Of a DNA stretch of 64,000 nt, positions 10,293 through 20,482 are shown piece by piece; positions within the stretch are counted from its first letter, which is position 1; every line of letters begins with the position of its first letter. The stretch lies in assembly GCF_030684185.1 (NCBI RefSeq), contig NZ_JAUXOY010000010.1, positions 1-64,000 on the forward strand. The letters run 5' to 3'. The notes below the pieces were generated by a model. It did no database searches. It saw only the letters and a list, made by a program, of their open reading frames with translations, and was not told the DNA's origin. The translations under genes were made by a program, and so were the position numbers. Source of the DNA: Methylotenera sp. (GTDB taxonomy: Bacteria > Pseudomonadota > Gammaproteobacteria > Burkholderiales > Methylophilaceae).

Positions 10293-10547
10293 TTATTTAA
10301 CCGCTGCTTTAGCAGTAGGCACAGATCTGGCATTGTCTTGAGTAAACCTAAGTTTTTCCCGCTTTTCAATTTGTGTTACACGTCCTTCATGCAGCACGAT
10401 TTCAACCGAGCCAAAACCAGAGCCATGTTTAAGCTCTTCCACAGCACGCAGAATCTCTTGCGAAAAATCACGATTATTTTCTGATGCGTTTCGGCTTGAG
10501 TTCTGAACACTCGAGTTGTGAAGATTAGTACTCTGAATAACTGACAT
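10293..10547 (-). CDS. YezD family (DUF2292) small protein
   Basis: EILRAVEELKHGSGFGSVEIVLHEGRVTQIEKREKLRF matches the YezD/DUF2292 signature. Confidence 0.7.
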   Translation of the reverse strand: MSVIQSTNLHNSSVQNSSRNASENNRDFSQEILRAVEELKHGSGFGSVEIVLHEGRVTQIEKREKLRFTQDNARSVPTAKAAVK

Positions 10548-10772
10548 GGCTTATCTCAAATCTGTTTAACAAATATCAAGGCATGCACTATAAAAGCTTT
10601 TTTTAACAATTAAAAAGAATTGTTTTTTATAAATTTATAACTAAAACGAATATAGAGGGATATTTGAATGATTAGTCCGGCATTGGCGCGATATTTAAGT
10701 TAAAGGCAACTTTTTATACGTAGTGTTTCCAATTCATTGAATTGATAGGTATAATGCTATGAGAATTTTTCG

Positions 10773-10796
10773 ATGGGCTTTGTGCCCATTTTTTGT
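10773..10796 (+). promoter_or_regulatory. rimP leader hairpin with U-tract
   Basis: atgggc-tttgt-gcccat followed by tttttt, preceded by a TATAAT-like box (ggtataatgct), between promoter and rimP. Confidence 0.55.
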
Positions 10797-10854
10797 TTCT
10801 GCAACTTACGCAAACGATTGCGGGGCTGCAGCAGAGGAATAGGGTTGAGTAAAC

Positions 10855-11346
10855 ATGCAAGATTTGCATACGTTGATAGAGAAATCGGTAAGCCAGTTAG
10901 GCTATGAACTTGTTGATTTAGAGATTTCTAATCGAGGCAAATTGTTGCGCGTTTTCATTGACAAGCTAAACCCTGCGGATATTAAAGATAGCGTTAACAT
11001 TGATGATTGCTCTTTGGTAAGTAATCAGCTGGGTAACTTGCTGGCGGTTGAAAATGATATTGATTACGACCGCCTGGAGGTTTCATCTCCGGGGATGGAT
11101 CGGGTATTAAAAAAAGAAGCGGACTTTATCCGTTTTATTGGTGAACGTGCCACGGTTAAGTTGCGTGTGCCTGTCATTGAGTTGGTAGTGAGCGCTAAAG
11201 GTAAAGAAGAAAAAGTAACAAAAAAGAACTTTTTAGGCTTGATACGTGGTGTGGAAGCTGACGAGTTGTTGCTGGAGTGTGAGGGTGTTATCAATAAGAT
11301 TACACTTGCCAACATTGATAAGTCGCGCTTAAGCCCGGTTTTTTAA
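10855..11346 (+). CDS. rimP: Ribosome maturation factor RimP
   Basis: LGYELVDLEISNRGKLLRVFIDK..VSSPGMDRVLKKEADFIRFIGE; first in the nusA operon. Confidence 0.95.
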   Translation: MQDLHTLIEKSVSQLGYELVDLEISNRGKLLRVFIDKLNPADIKDSVNIDDCSLVSNQLGNLLAVENDIDYDRLEVSSPGMDRVLKKEADFIRFIGERATVKLRVPVIELVVSAKGKEEKVTKKNFLGLIRGVEADELLLECEGVINKITLANIDKSRLSPVF

Positions 11347-11429
11347 AGCGAAAATTTAAAATATAGTTTTTTAATATTAAGAATTTAATGAAATAAAGCA
11401 GTTAATCTGCAATTTATAGTCGGAGATAG

Positions 11430-12899
11430 ATGATGAGTCGTGAAATTTTATTATTGGTAGATGCATTGGCGCATGAAAAAAATGTGAGTAAAGAGGTAAT
11501 CTTTACTGCGCTTGAGCTTGCCTTGGCGTCAGCCACCAAGAAAAAACATCATGATGATGCCGATATTCGCGTATCTATCGATCGTGAAACTGGTGATTAT
11601 GAAACATTCAGGCGCTGGCACTATGTAGATTATGATTTGCTGGAAAACTCGGCTTATCAAATCGATGAAGAGAGTGAGCATGCTAAAGGCTTGAATATTG
11701 GTGATTATTACGAAGAGCCGTTAGAAAGTATCGAGTTCGGTCGTATTGGCGCACAAGCTGCTAAACAAGTGATTTTACAAAAAGTACGCGAAGCTGAGCG
11801 CGAGCAAATTCTGGAAGACTTTTTAGCGCGTGATGAAAAGCTGGTCACAGGCGTGATTAAGCGCATGGAAAAAGGTAATGCGATTATTGAAGTGGGTCGT
11901 ATTGAGTCTTTATTGCCACGTGAGCAAATGATTCCAAAGGAAAACTTGCGTGTGGGTGACCGTGTGCGTGCTTATTTGTCACGTATCGAACGTGGTGGCC
12001 GTGGTCCGCAGTTAATATTGTCTAGAATCACGCCTGATTTCTTAGTGCGATTATTTGAATTAGAAGTACCGGAAATTGAAGAAGGTTTGTTAGAGATACG
12101 TGCGGCGGCTCGTGATCCTGGTTTGCGTTCAAAAATCGCTGTTAAATCAAATGACCAGCGTATTGATCCGGTGGGCACCTGTGTTGGTATGCGCGGCTCA
12201 CGCGTTCAGGCGGTAACTGGCGAACTGGCTGGCGAGCGCGTGGATATCGTGTTGTGGAGCATGGAGCCTGCACAGTTTGTGATTAACGCAATGTCGCCTG
12301 CAGAAGTTTCCAGCATTATGGTGGATGAAGATGCGCACAGTATGGATGTGGTCGTGGACGAAGAGCAGTTGGCATTAGCTATCGGCCGTAATGGTCAGAA
12401 TGTGCGCTTAGCTTCAGAACTAACCGGCTGGACATTAAATATCTTAACGGTAGACCAGGCGGCACAGAAAAACCAGGACGAGTTTGCTGGTGTGAGTCAG
12501 TTATTCATGGAAAAACTGGATGTGGATGCAGAAGTTGCTGAAATTCTGGTGCAAGAAGGCTTTAGTACATTGGAAGAAATTGCTTATGTGCCTCTGGCTG
12601 AGATGAACGAAATCGAGGCGTTTGATGAAGATACCATTGAAGAGCTACGTAAGCGCGCGCGTGCAGCATTGTTAACAGAGGCGATTGCCAAAGAAGAAAA
12701 AGTTGAAGAAGCTGCTGAAGATTTGCTGGCTATGGAAGGTATGGATGATGCAACTGCAAATCTGTTGGCTGCAAAAGGCGTGGCTACTATGGATGATTTA
12801 GCTGAGTTGGCCGTGGATGAGTTGGTAGAGCTTACTCAAATGGATGCGGAACGTGCAAAAACGTTGATTATGACTGCGCGCGCACCTTGGTTTAAATAA
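11430..12899 (+). CDS. nusA: Transcription termination/antitermination protein NusA
   Basis: S1/KH domains: [44 protein letters not shown]. Confidence 0.97.
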   Translation: MMSREILLLVDALAHEKNVSKEVIFTALELALASATKKKHHDDADIRVSIDRETGDYETFRRWHYVDYDLLENSAYQIDEESEHAKGLNIGDYYEEPLESIEFGRIGAQAAKQVILQKVREAEREQILEDFLARDEKLVTGVIKRMEKGNAIIEVGRIESLLPREQMIPKENLRVGDRVRAYLSRIERGGRGPQLILSRITPDFLVRLFELEVPEIEEGLLEIRAAARDPGLRSKIAVKSNDQRIDPVGTCVGMRGSRVQAVTGELAGERVDIVLWSMEPAQFVINAMSPAEVSSIMVDEDAHSMDVVVDEEQLALAIGRNGQNVRLASELTGWTLNILTVDQAAQKNQDEFAGVSQLFMEKLDVDAEVAEILVQEGFSTLEEIAYVPLAEMNEIEAFDEDTIEELRKRARAALLTEAIAKEEKVEEAAEDLLAMEGMDDATANLLAAKGVATMDDLAELAVDELVELTQMDAERAKTLIMTARAPWFK

Positions 12900-12929
12900 G
12901 GCTGGTTTAAATAAGGCTGGTTTAAATAT
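12889..12929. repeat. ~15-bp tandem repeat spanning the nusA stop codon (2.7 copies)
   Basis: ggtttaaataaggct ggtttaaataaggct ggtttaaatat. Confidence 0.85.
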
Positions 12930-13037
12930 CAGTGATTTAAAAAAAGTTTAAATCAACAGAGTTTAGAATAGCGCAATACAAGAAATAAGCTGTAAAGCTA
13001 GGCAATAAAGCTTAGGAAAGAATACTGGAGCAACAAG

Positions 13038-15746
13038 ATGGCACAAACAACCGTAGAACAATTTGCTGGCGAATTAAAGCTACCAACAGCACTGCTATTA
13101 GAGCAGCTAAATAGTGCTGGCGTGCATAAATCAACAGCTGAAGATCATTTGAGTGAAAGTGATAAAACAGCATTGTTGGAACATTTACGCAAAGAGCACG
13201 GTACGCTTGCGCCAAAAAATAAAATTACCTTGACGCGTAAATCAAGCACAGAAATCAAAAAAACTGACAACACGGGCAGAGCGCGCACTATTCAAGTCGA
13301 GGTGCGTAAGAAACGTGTTATTGAACAGCGCGATGAGCAGGATTTGGTTGAGAATACAGAAACCCCGCCAGTTTTAGTTGAGCAGGAGGTTGAGACGCTA
13401 ATTGAGAGCGTTGTGCCAGTTGAGGTTGCCGTTGAGGCGCCGCCAGCCGTTGTTGAAGTGGCAGAGGTGACTGTAGAGACTAAAGAAGTTGAGGCATTGC
13501 CGGAAGTTGCCGAGCCAGTCGTCGTTGAAAAACCTGTAGTAGTGGAAGTGGTAAAAACGATTAGCCGTAAAGATTTATTGGGCGAAGAGGAAATTGCCCT
13601 GCGTGAGCGCGAAGCTAAGCGTCATTCAGCGTTGGCAGCGATGCAAGCAGAAGATAAGCGTAAAAAAGAAGAAATGGCTCAACGCCGTCTAGATGAAGAG
13701 GCTAGAAAGCTTGCTGAAGCGGAAGCTGCGAAAGTAAAAGCTGCAAAATTATCTGAAGGCACTTTGCATAAGCCGGTTGCTAAAGAAGGTGTAGCAAAAC
13801 CGGTAGCAAAAGAAGCGAAAAAAGGTAAAAGCAATAATAAAGAGTGGACAGATGCAGAGAACAAAAAACGTGGTTTAAAAACACGCGGTGATATTACAGC
13901 GGGTAAACCAGGCTGGCGCGCGCCTAAAGGCAAGCATAGACATCAGGATGATGATGCACAGCATGCATTTAATGCACCTACAGAAGCCATTGTGTATGAA
14001 GTATTAGTGCCGGAAACAATTACCGTAGCTGAGCTGGCTCATAAAATGGCGGTTAAATCAGGTGAAGTGATTAAAACGCTGATGGGCATGGGCATGATGG
14101 TGACGATTAACCAAGTACTAGACCAGGAAACTGCAATTATTATTGTAGAAGAAATGGGTCATAAAGCTAAGGCTGCGGCACCGAACGATCCTGATGCATT
14201 TGTAGAAGAAGTCGAACACGCAGCTGCAATCATGGAAGCGCGCCCACCTGTAGTGACAGTGATGGGTCACGTTGACCATGGTAAAACTTCGCTACTTGAC
14301 TATATTCGTCGTAGTCGCGTGGCTTCAGGCGAAGCGGGTGGTATTACCCAGCATATTGGCGCTTACCACGTAGAAACGCCACGCGGTATGGTGACGTTTT
14401 TGGACACGCCAGGCCATGAAGCCTTTACTGCCATGCGTGCACGTGGTGCAAAAGCAACCGATGTGGTAATTCTGGTGGTTTCTGCCGACGATGGCGTGAT
14501 GCCACAGACCATTGAAGCGATTCACCACGCCAAAGCGGCGGGTGTGCCGCTGGTTGTTGCCATCAATAAAATTGATAAGCCTGGTGCTGAGCCTGAACGT
14601 GTAAAAATGGAGCTGGTAGCGCAAGAAGTGGTGCCAGAAGACTTTGGTGGCGAAGTGATGTTCAGGGAAGTTTCAGCTAAGACAGGTAAAGGTATTGATG
14701 AGCTGTTAGAAGCCGTGCTTCTGCAAGCGGAAATATTAGAACTGCAAGCGCCTAAAAATACCCCGGCAAAAGGCTTGGTGATTGAAGGTCGTTTAGATAA
14801 GGGTCGCGGCCCGGTAGCAACTATATTAGTCACGTCTGGTACATTAAAACGTGGCGACATGATACTTGCAGGCACTACTTTCGGTAAAGTGCGCGCGATG
14901 CTGGATGAGTCTGGTAAAGAGATTCAAGAAGCTGGTCCATCAATACCAGTGGAAATTCAAGGTTTGTCTGACGTGCCAAGTGCTGGTGAAGAAGTAATCG
15001 TGCTAAATGATGAGCGTAAAGCACGTGAAATTGCCAACTTCCGTCAAGGTAAATTCCGTGATGTGAAGTTAGCTAAACAGCAAGCTGCAAAACTTGAAAA
15101 TATGTTTGACCAAATGGGTGATGGCGCATCACAACAAACCTTAGGTCTAATCATTAAATCTGACGTACAAGGTTCATATGAAGCGTTGGCTACCAGTCTA
15201 CAAAAGCTGTCTACTGCTGAAGTTAAAGTTAACATCATTCACACAGGTGTAGGTGCAATCAGTGAGTCTGATGTGAATCTGGCAGCGGCATCTAAGGCTG
15301 TGTTGATTGGCTTTAATGTGCGTGCTGATTCTGGTGCGCGTAAACTGATTGAAAGCTTGGGCATTGATGTGCGTTACTACAACATTATTTATGAAGCTGT
15401 TGATGAGATTAAAGCTGCGCTTGGTGGCATGTTGGCACCAGAGCAAAAAGAAAGCATGATCGGTACTGTTGAGATTCGTGAAGTATTCCGTATTTCTAAA
15501 GTAGGCGCGATTGCTGGTTGTTATGTGCAAGATGGTATGATTAAGCGTAACTCAAGAGTACGTGTATTACGCAACAATGTGATTATTCATACTGGTGAGC
15601 TGGATTCGCTCAAGCGCTTTAAAGATGATGTAAAAGAAGTGAAAAATAACTTTGAATGCGGATTGTCTCTGAAGAACTTTAACGATATTGAAGTGGGTGA
15701 TATTTTAGAAGTGTATGAGATTGTAGAAGTGGCGCGTACTCTGTAA
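13038..15746 (+). CDS. infB: Translation initiation factor IF-2
   Basis: GTPase motifs [35 protein letters not shown]. Confidence 0.98.
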   Translation: MAQTTVEQFAGELKLPTALLLEQLNSAGVHKSTAEDHLSESDKTALLEHLRKEHGTLAPKNKITLTRKSSTEIKKTDNTGRARTIQVEVRKKRVIEQRDEQDLVENTETPPVLVEQEVETLIESVVPVEVAVEAPPAVVEVAEVTVETKEVEALPEVAEPVVVEKPVVVEVVKTISRKDLLGEEEIALREREAKRHSALAAMQAEDKRKKEEMAQRRLDEEARKLAEAEAAKVKAAKLSEGTLHKPVAKEGVAKPVAKEAKKGKSNNKEWTDAENKKRGLKTRGDITAGKPGWRAPKGKHRHQDDDAQHAFNAPTEAIVYEVLVPETITVAELAHKMAVKSGEVIKTLMGMGMMVTINQVLDQETAIIIVEEMGHKAKAAAPNDPDAFVEEVEHAAAIMEARPPVVTVMGHVDHGKTSLLDYIRRSRVASGEAGGITQHIGAYHVETPRGMVTFLDTPGHEAFTAMRARGAKATDVVILVVSADDGVMPQTIEAIHHAKAAGVPLVVAINKIDKPGAEPERVKMELVAQEVVPEDFGGEVMFREVSAKTGKGIDELLEAVLLQAEILELQAPKNTPAKGLVIEGRLDKGRGPVATILVTSGTLKRGDMILAGTTFGKVRAMLDESGKEIQEAGPSIPVEIQGLSDVPSAGEEVIVLNDERKAREIANFRQGKFRDVKLAKQQAAKLENMFDQMGDGASQQTLGLIIKSDVQGSYEALATSLQKLSTAEVKVNIIHTGVGAISESDVNLAAASKAVLIGFNVRADSGARKLIESLGIDVRYYNIIYEAVDEIKAALGGMLAPEQKESMIGTVEIREVFRISKVGAIAGCYVQDGMIKRNSRVRVLRNNVIIHTGELDSLKRFKDDVKEVKNNFECGLSLKNFNDIEVGDILEVYEIVEVARTL

Positions 15747-16108
15747 TGGCTAAAGAGTTCTCTCGAAGTCACCGCGTGGCGGAACAAATGCAGCGCGAGC
15801 TTGCAGACTTGCTACAGTTTGAGGTTAAAGATCCGCGTGTTGGCATGGTCACTGTGACTGCTGTAGAAGTCACTGGCGACATGGCACACGCCAAGATTTT
15901 CTACAGCGCAGCAAAGGCGAGCGAAAGCATGCAGCAAGGTTTAGAAAAGTCAGCTGGCTTTTTACGCACACAACTGGCTAAACGCATGTTGCTACGCACT
16001 GTTCCGCAGTTACATTTTGTGTATGATGCTTCAATAGATAATGGCATGATGATGTCAAAATTGATTGATGAAGCGTTAGCCACAAATCCTGATAAGTCCA
16101 AAAAATAA
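15746..16108 (+). CDS. rbfA: Ribosome-binding factor A
   Basis: SHRVAEQMQRELADLLQFEVKDPRVGMVTVTAVEVTGDMAHAKIF; ATG overlaps the infB stop. Confidence 0.96.
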   Translation: MAKEFSRSHRVAEQMQRELADLLQFEVKDPRVGMVTVTAVEVTGDMAHAKIFYSAAKASESMQQGLEKSAGFLRTQLAKRMLLRTVPQLHFVYDASIDNGMMMSKLIDEALATNPDKSKK

Positions 16109-16139
16109 CTTTAACTTCTAGCTATAAGAAGCCAGTTTC

Positions 16140-17048
16140 TTGCAGTTCAAAAGACCAAAAAAAAATATTAATGGCGTATTGCTACTTGATAAGCCGCTCG
16201 GCTTTTCTAGTAATCAGGCATTGCAAAAAATAAAGTGGCTATATCAAGCTGCTAAAGCAGGCCACACAGGCACACTAGACCCATTGGCAACAGGTTTGCT
16301 GCCGCTTTGTTTTGGTGAGGCTACCAAATTTGCTCACTATTTAACTGATGCAGATAAAACCTATTTCGCAACATTGAAGTTAGGTGAGACTACCAATACA
16401 GGTGATGCAGAAGGTGAAGTTTTATCAACACAACCCGTCAATGTAAGTCAGGCGCAATTTGCAGAAGTATGCCGGCAGTTTGTTGGCAAAATCAGCCAAA
16501 TTCCTCCTATGTATTCAGCGTTAAAGCATGAAGGAAAGGCGCTGTATGAATATGCACGTGCCGGAGTAGAGATTGAACGTAAAGAGCGCTTCATTACCAT
16601 CCACAGTATTACGCTAAATTCTTTTGAACAAGATGTGGCATCTATCACAGTGACTTGCACAAAAGGCACGTATATAAGGACGTTGGCCGAAGATATTGGC
16701 AAAAAACTTGGTTGCGGCGCGCATTTAATTGGTTTGCGTAGAACGCAGACTGCCAATTATCAAATCGCACAAAGCATCACTTTAGAGCAATTTGAAGCAA
16801 TGTCTGAAGCGCAACGGATAGCTGCTTTACTTCCGCCAGACAGCGCAGTGTTGGCTCTTCCAGCCATGACATTGGATGAAGATAGCACTTTTTATTTGCA
16901 ACGAGGGCAGGCTGTGTGGCAAAGCGGCGCAATTCCACAAGGTTTAATAAGATTGTATAGCGAGAATCAAGTTTTTTTAGGGCTAGGTGAGCAGCAAAGT
17001 GACGGCAAAATCGCGCCGAAACGCTTGATTGTTGATAAAGACGGGTGA
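16140..17048 (+). CDS. truB: tRNA pseudouridine(55) synthase (TTG start in track)
   Basis: GVLLLDKPLGFSSNQALQ..AGHTGTLDPLATGLLPLCFGEATKF. Confidence 0.96.
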   Translation: MQFKRPKKNINGVLLLDKPLGFSSNQALQKIKWLYQAAKAGHTGTLDPLATGLLPLCFGEATKFAHYLTDADKTYFATLKLGETTNTGDAEGEVLSTQPVNVSQAQFAEVCRQFVGKISQIPPMYSALKHEGKALYEYARAGVEIERKERFITIHSITLNSFEQDVASITVTCTKGTYIRTLAEDIGKKLGCGAHLIGLRRTQTANYQIAQSITLEQFEAMSEAQRIAALLPPDSAVLALPAMTLDEDSTFYLQRGQAVWQSGAIPQGLIRLYSENQVFLGLGEQQSDGKIAPKRLIVDKDG

Positions 17049-17183
17049 ACGTCAGGCTAATAATGCAAATAGTGTAAAAAGTCATTGATAAATCATTGAT
17101 TTATCATTAAAATGCGCAGTTCATGTAAATGAATGTCTTGGTGGGTTTTCTGCTTAGGCATTGACGCTAATTAAGGAAAAAAA

Positions 17184-17453
17184 ATGGCAATTACAGCTGT
17201 AGATACCGCAAAAATCGTTAAAGAATATCAACGTGCTCCAAATGATACCGCTAGCCCAGAAGTGCAGGTTGCGCTTTTAACTAGCCGCATTACCTACTTA
17301 ACTGAGCATTTTAAATCTAACAAAAAAGATAATCACTCACGTCGTGGTTTGTTAGCATTAGTAAGTCAACGTCGTAGTTTGCTAGATTATTTAAAACGTA
17401 AAGATTCAAGTCGCTATCAAACATTGATTGAGCGTTTGAGCTTACGTAAGTAA
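17184..17453 (+). CDS. rpsO: 30S ribosomal protein S15
   Basis: GSPEVQ-like [53 protein letters not shown]. Confidence 0.98.
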   Translation: MAITAVDTAKIVKEYQRAPNDTASPEVQVALLTSRITYLTEHFKSNKKDNHSRRGLLALVSQRRSLLDYLKRKDSSRYQTLIERLSLRK

Positions 17454-17508
17454 TTTTTATAAAAGTGACTTCTTGTTAATATTAAGTTCGCTTTTGTAAT
17501 TATAAGAA

Positions 17509-17544
17509 AAGCCGATTGCATGGTGATATGCGTCGGCTTTTTTC
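17509..17544 (+). terminator. Intrinsic terminator after rpsO
   Basis: agccga-ttgcatggtgatatgcg-tcggct followed by tttttc. Confidence 0.8.
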
Positions 17545-17656
17545 ATGGCTAAAATATAAAGCCAAAAAATATCACAGTAATTTTTAGTCATTGAGATAAA
17601 ACTAGCTGTTATTGGGTAGTGAATAACAGCTTTTTGATAAGATAAAGGAAAAAATA

Positions 17657-19786
17657 ATGTTTAATAAAGTTACAAAAAGTATTCAATACGGTGCGCATAC
17701 GCTCACCCTTGAAACAGGTGAAATCTCACGTCAGGCAGACGCTGCAGTGATGGTGAGTTATGGCGATACTGTTGTGTTAGTTGCGGTAACAAGTAAAAGT
17801 GAAGTAAAAGCAGGCCAGGATTTCTTTCCATTGACTGTAGATTACATGGAAAAAACCTATGCCGCAGGTAAAATTCCTGGTGGTTTCTTTAAGCGTGAAG
17901 GCCGTCCTTCAGAAAAAGAAACATTAACAAGTCGTTTAATTGACCGTCCATTACGCCCTCTATTTCCAGAAGCGTTCTACAATGAAGTGCAAGTAGTAGC
18001 AACTGTGTTGTCGTCAGACCCTGAAATTGATGCGGATATTCCGGCGATTATTGGTGCTTCTGCAGCCATGTCTTTATCTGGCATTCCATTTTTCGGCCCA
18101 TTAGGCGCAGCGCGTGTAGGCTACATCAATGAGGAATATGTACTTAACCCAACAAAAGCTCAATTAGCAGAAACTGAGTTGGATTTAGTAGTAGCTGCCA
18201 CTGAAACAGCTGTGATGATGGTGGAATCTGAAGCTAAAGAGCTTTCAGAAGAAATCATGCTAGGTGCTGTAGTGTATGGTCACGAGCAAATGCAAGCAGT
18301 CATTAAATTGATTGGCGAGTTAACTGCTGAAGCAGGTAAAGACGCTTGGGATTGGGTTGCACCTGAGCCAGATACTGCACTAATTGAAAAAGTAGCTGGT
18401 TTAGCTGCTGCTGATATCAACGCTGCATTCCAAATTAAAGCCAAAGGTGCACGTTCAGCTAAGCTGGAAGAAATTACAAATCGCGTATTGAGCGAGTTGA
18501 TTACTGAAGAAACTTCTACTACAGAAGCGAACAAAATTAAAACTGAAATCTTTAATTTAGAAGCTAAAACTGTGCGTAGCCAAATTTTAAATGGCGAACC
18601 ACGTATTGATGGTCGTGACACCCGTACTGTTCGTCCAATTAGCATCCGCACAGGCGTATTGCCACGCACACATGGCTCTGCATTGTTCACACGTGGTGAA
18701 ACGCAAGCTTTAGTGGTTGCAACATTAGGTACAGGCCGAGATGAACAAGTGATTGATGCGCTACAAGGCGAGTTTAAAGACCGCTTTATGCTGCATTACA
18801 ATATGCCTCCGTACGCGACTGGTGAAACTGGTCGCGTGGGTACACCTAAACGCCGTGAAATTGGCCATGGTCGATTGGCAAAACGTGCGCTAATCGCAGC
18901 ATTGCCAGATCAAGAAGATTTTGATTACACGATGCGCGTGGTTTCTGAAATTACAGAATCTAACGGCTCTAGTTCAATGGCTTCAGTATGTGGTGGCTGC
19001 TTAGCCCTAATAGACGCAGGCGTGCCGATGAAAAACCACGTGGCTGGTATTGCCATGGGCTTGATTAAAGAAGGCAACCGCGTTGCGGTGCTGACTGACA
19101 TTTTAGGTGATGAAGATCATCTAGGTGACATGGACTTTAAAGTAGCAGGTACAGAAGATGGTATTACAGCACTGCAAATGGACATCAAAATCACAGGTAT
19201 TACTGCACAAATTATGCAGGTGGCATTAGCACAAGCTAAAGAAGGCCGTACGCACATTTTAGGTATCATGAAAACGGCAATGAGCACGGCTAACACTGAA
19301 ATGTCAGCCTTTGCACCACGTATTATCGTGATGAAAATTAACCCTGAAAAAATTCGTGATGTAATTGGTAAAGGTGGCGCAGTGATTCGTGCGCTCACTG
19401 AAGAAACTGGCACAAGCATTGATATTACTGAAGACGGTACAGTGAAAATTGCTTGCACTAGCTCAGAACAAGGCGCTGAAGCACAACGTCGTATTGCTGA
19501 GATTACAGCGGAAGTTGAAATTGGTAATGTGTATGAAGGTACTGTGCTTAAGTTACTTGATTTTGGTGCGATTGTATCGCTGATTCCAGGTAAAGATGGC
19601 CTGTTGCACATTTCTCAAATCGCGCATCAACGTGTAAATGCGGTGAGTGATTTCTTAAAAGAAGGTGATGTTGTGAAAGTGAAAGTTGTAGAAGCTGATG
19701 AAAAAGGCCGTGTGCGTTTAAGTATGAAGGCTTTGATTGAAGCGCCTGTAGCTGAAGCGAAAGCAGAAACAGAAGCAGACGAATAA
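17657..19786 (+). CDS. pnp: Polyribonucleotide nucleotidyltransferase
   Basis: RNase PH domains plus KH/S1 ([27 protein letters not shown]). Confidence 0.98.
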   Translation: MFNKVTKSIQYGAHTLTLETGEISRQADAAVMVSYGDTVVLVAVTSKSEVKAGQDFFPLTVDYMEKTYAAGKIPGGFFKREGRPSEKETLTSRLIDRPLRPLFPEAFYNEVQVVATVLSSDPEIDADIPAIIGASAAMSLSGIPFFGPLGAARVGYINEEYVLNPTKAQLAETELDLVVAATETAVMMVESEAKELSEEIMLGAVVYGHEQMQAVIKLIGELTAEAGKDAWDWVAPEPDTALIEKVAGLAAADINAAFQIKAKGARSAKLEEITNRVLSELITEETSTTEANKIKTEIFNLEAKTVRSQILNGEPRIDGRDTRTVRPISIRTGVLPRTHGSALFTRGETQALVVATLGTGRDEQVIDALQGEFKDRFMLHYNMPPYATGETGRVGTPKRREIGHGRLAKRALIAALPDQEDFDYTMRVVSEITESNGSSSMASVCGGCLALIDAGVPMKNHVAGIAMGLIKEGNRVAVLTDILGDEDHLGDMDFKVAGTEDGITALQMDIKITGITAQIMQVALAQAKEGRTHILGIMKTAMSTANTEMSAFAPRIIVMKINPEKIRDVIGKGGAVIRALTEETGTSIDITEDGTVKIACTSSEQGAEAQRRIAEITAEVEIGNVYEGTVLKLLDFGAIVSLIPGKDGLLHISQIAHQRVNAVSDFLKEGDVVKVKVVEADEKGRVRLSMKALIEAPVAEAKAETEADE

Positions 19787-19805
19787 GCTGTACAAAGGTA
19801 AGTAA

Positions 19806-19836
19806 TAAAAAAAGCCCGCGAAAGCGGGTTTTTTTT
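19806..19836 (+). terminator. Intrinsic terminator after pnp
   Basis: aaaaaaagcccgcgaaagcgggttttttttat. Confidence 0.9.
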
Positions 19837-20115
19837 ATAAAAATTCTAGCGTTCACAATGAAGTATTCATTTCAATTCTTCAGACATCGGCATTAATTTA
19901 TATTTTAGTGACACATCTGCAAACATAAACATTACCCGATAGTAGCAGCCCATATCTTCACAAAAAGCGTGATAAACCTCAATTAAATATTAGTATTTAA
20001 TCATTCTGGTTGAGATTTAGCTAAAGTATGCTGAAAGTCTACATTTGGGTTTTTATATGATAGATGTATAAAAATCATTAAGGAGTTTGATTATTTGTAA
20101 CAGAACTGCAGAATT

Positions 20116-20140
20116 ATTTCGTCAATAGGGTTGACGAAAT
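20116..20140. promoter_or_regulatory. Perfect 10-bp inverted repeat, candidate sigma-54 enhancer-binding site
   Basis: atttcgtcaa-taggg-ttgacgaaat, ~110 bp upstream of the sigma-54 -24 element. Confidence 0.6.
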
Positions 20141-20251
20141 ATCAACACTTTACACTAGGTTCGCAACACAAGTTTATGGTTTAATTTTGGCATGAAAATT
20201 TTTATACTTGATAATCAATAGGTTAAATAAATTTTTTGTAGTAAAAAACTT

Positions 20252-20267
20252 TGGCACGCACATTGCA
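20252..20267 (+). promoter_or_regulatory. Sigma-54 (RpoN) promoter
   Basis: tggcacg-caca-ttgca matches the consensus TGGCACG-N4-TTGCW. Confidence 0.85.
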
Positions 20268-20482
20268 TTTCAGTAGTCATAATTGCCACTTTGAAATGAA
20301 TGAAATGATAAATTTTTTAAATCAAGAATCACAATTGAATTATATGTCTATTGTAAATCTGCTCAACATAACAATATTCCAAAGAGCCGAGAAAGCAACT
20401 GATGGATATGATTTAAATGTGTCGATTGTAAGTGATGAAATTTACCAGAGTTTATAGTCAAATTATCTATAAAGGTTTTGTA

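Noticed and set aside
5038-10547. Considering the opposite-strand peroxiredoxin as encapsulin cargo
   Set aside because: No visible N-terminal cargo extension or C-terminal targeting tail, and it is not in the encapsulin operon.
14522-14875. Antisense ORFs in infB (also 14325-14624, 13679-13933, 15198-15530)
   Set aside because: Mirror frames of infB with no domain signal.
18280-18690. Antisense ORF (136 aa) in pnp, and similarly 19117-19611
   Set aside because: Low-complexity antisense of a confidently identified coding gene; codon-bias artefact.
20251-20457. 68-aa + strand ORF upstream of the FimV-like gene
   Set aside because: Overlaps the sigma-54 promoter itself and has no recognisable domain; better explained as regulatory/leader DNA.
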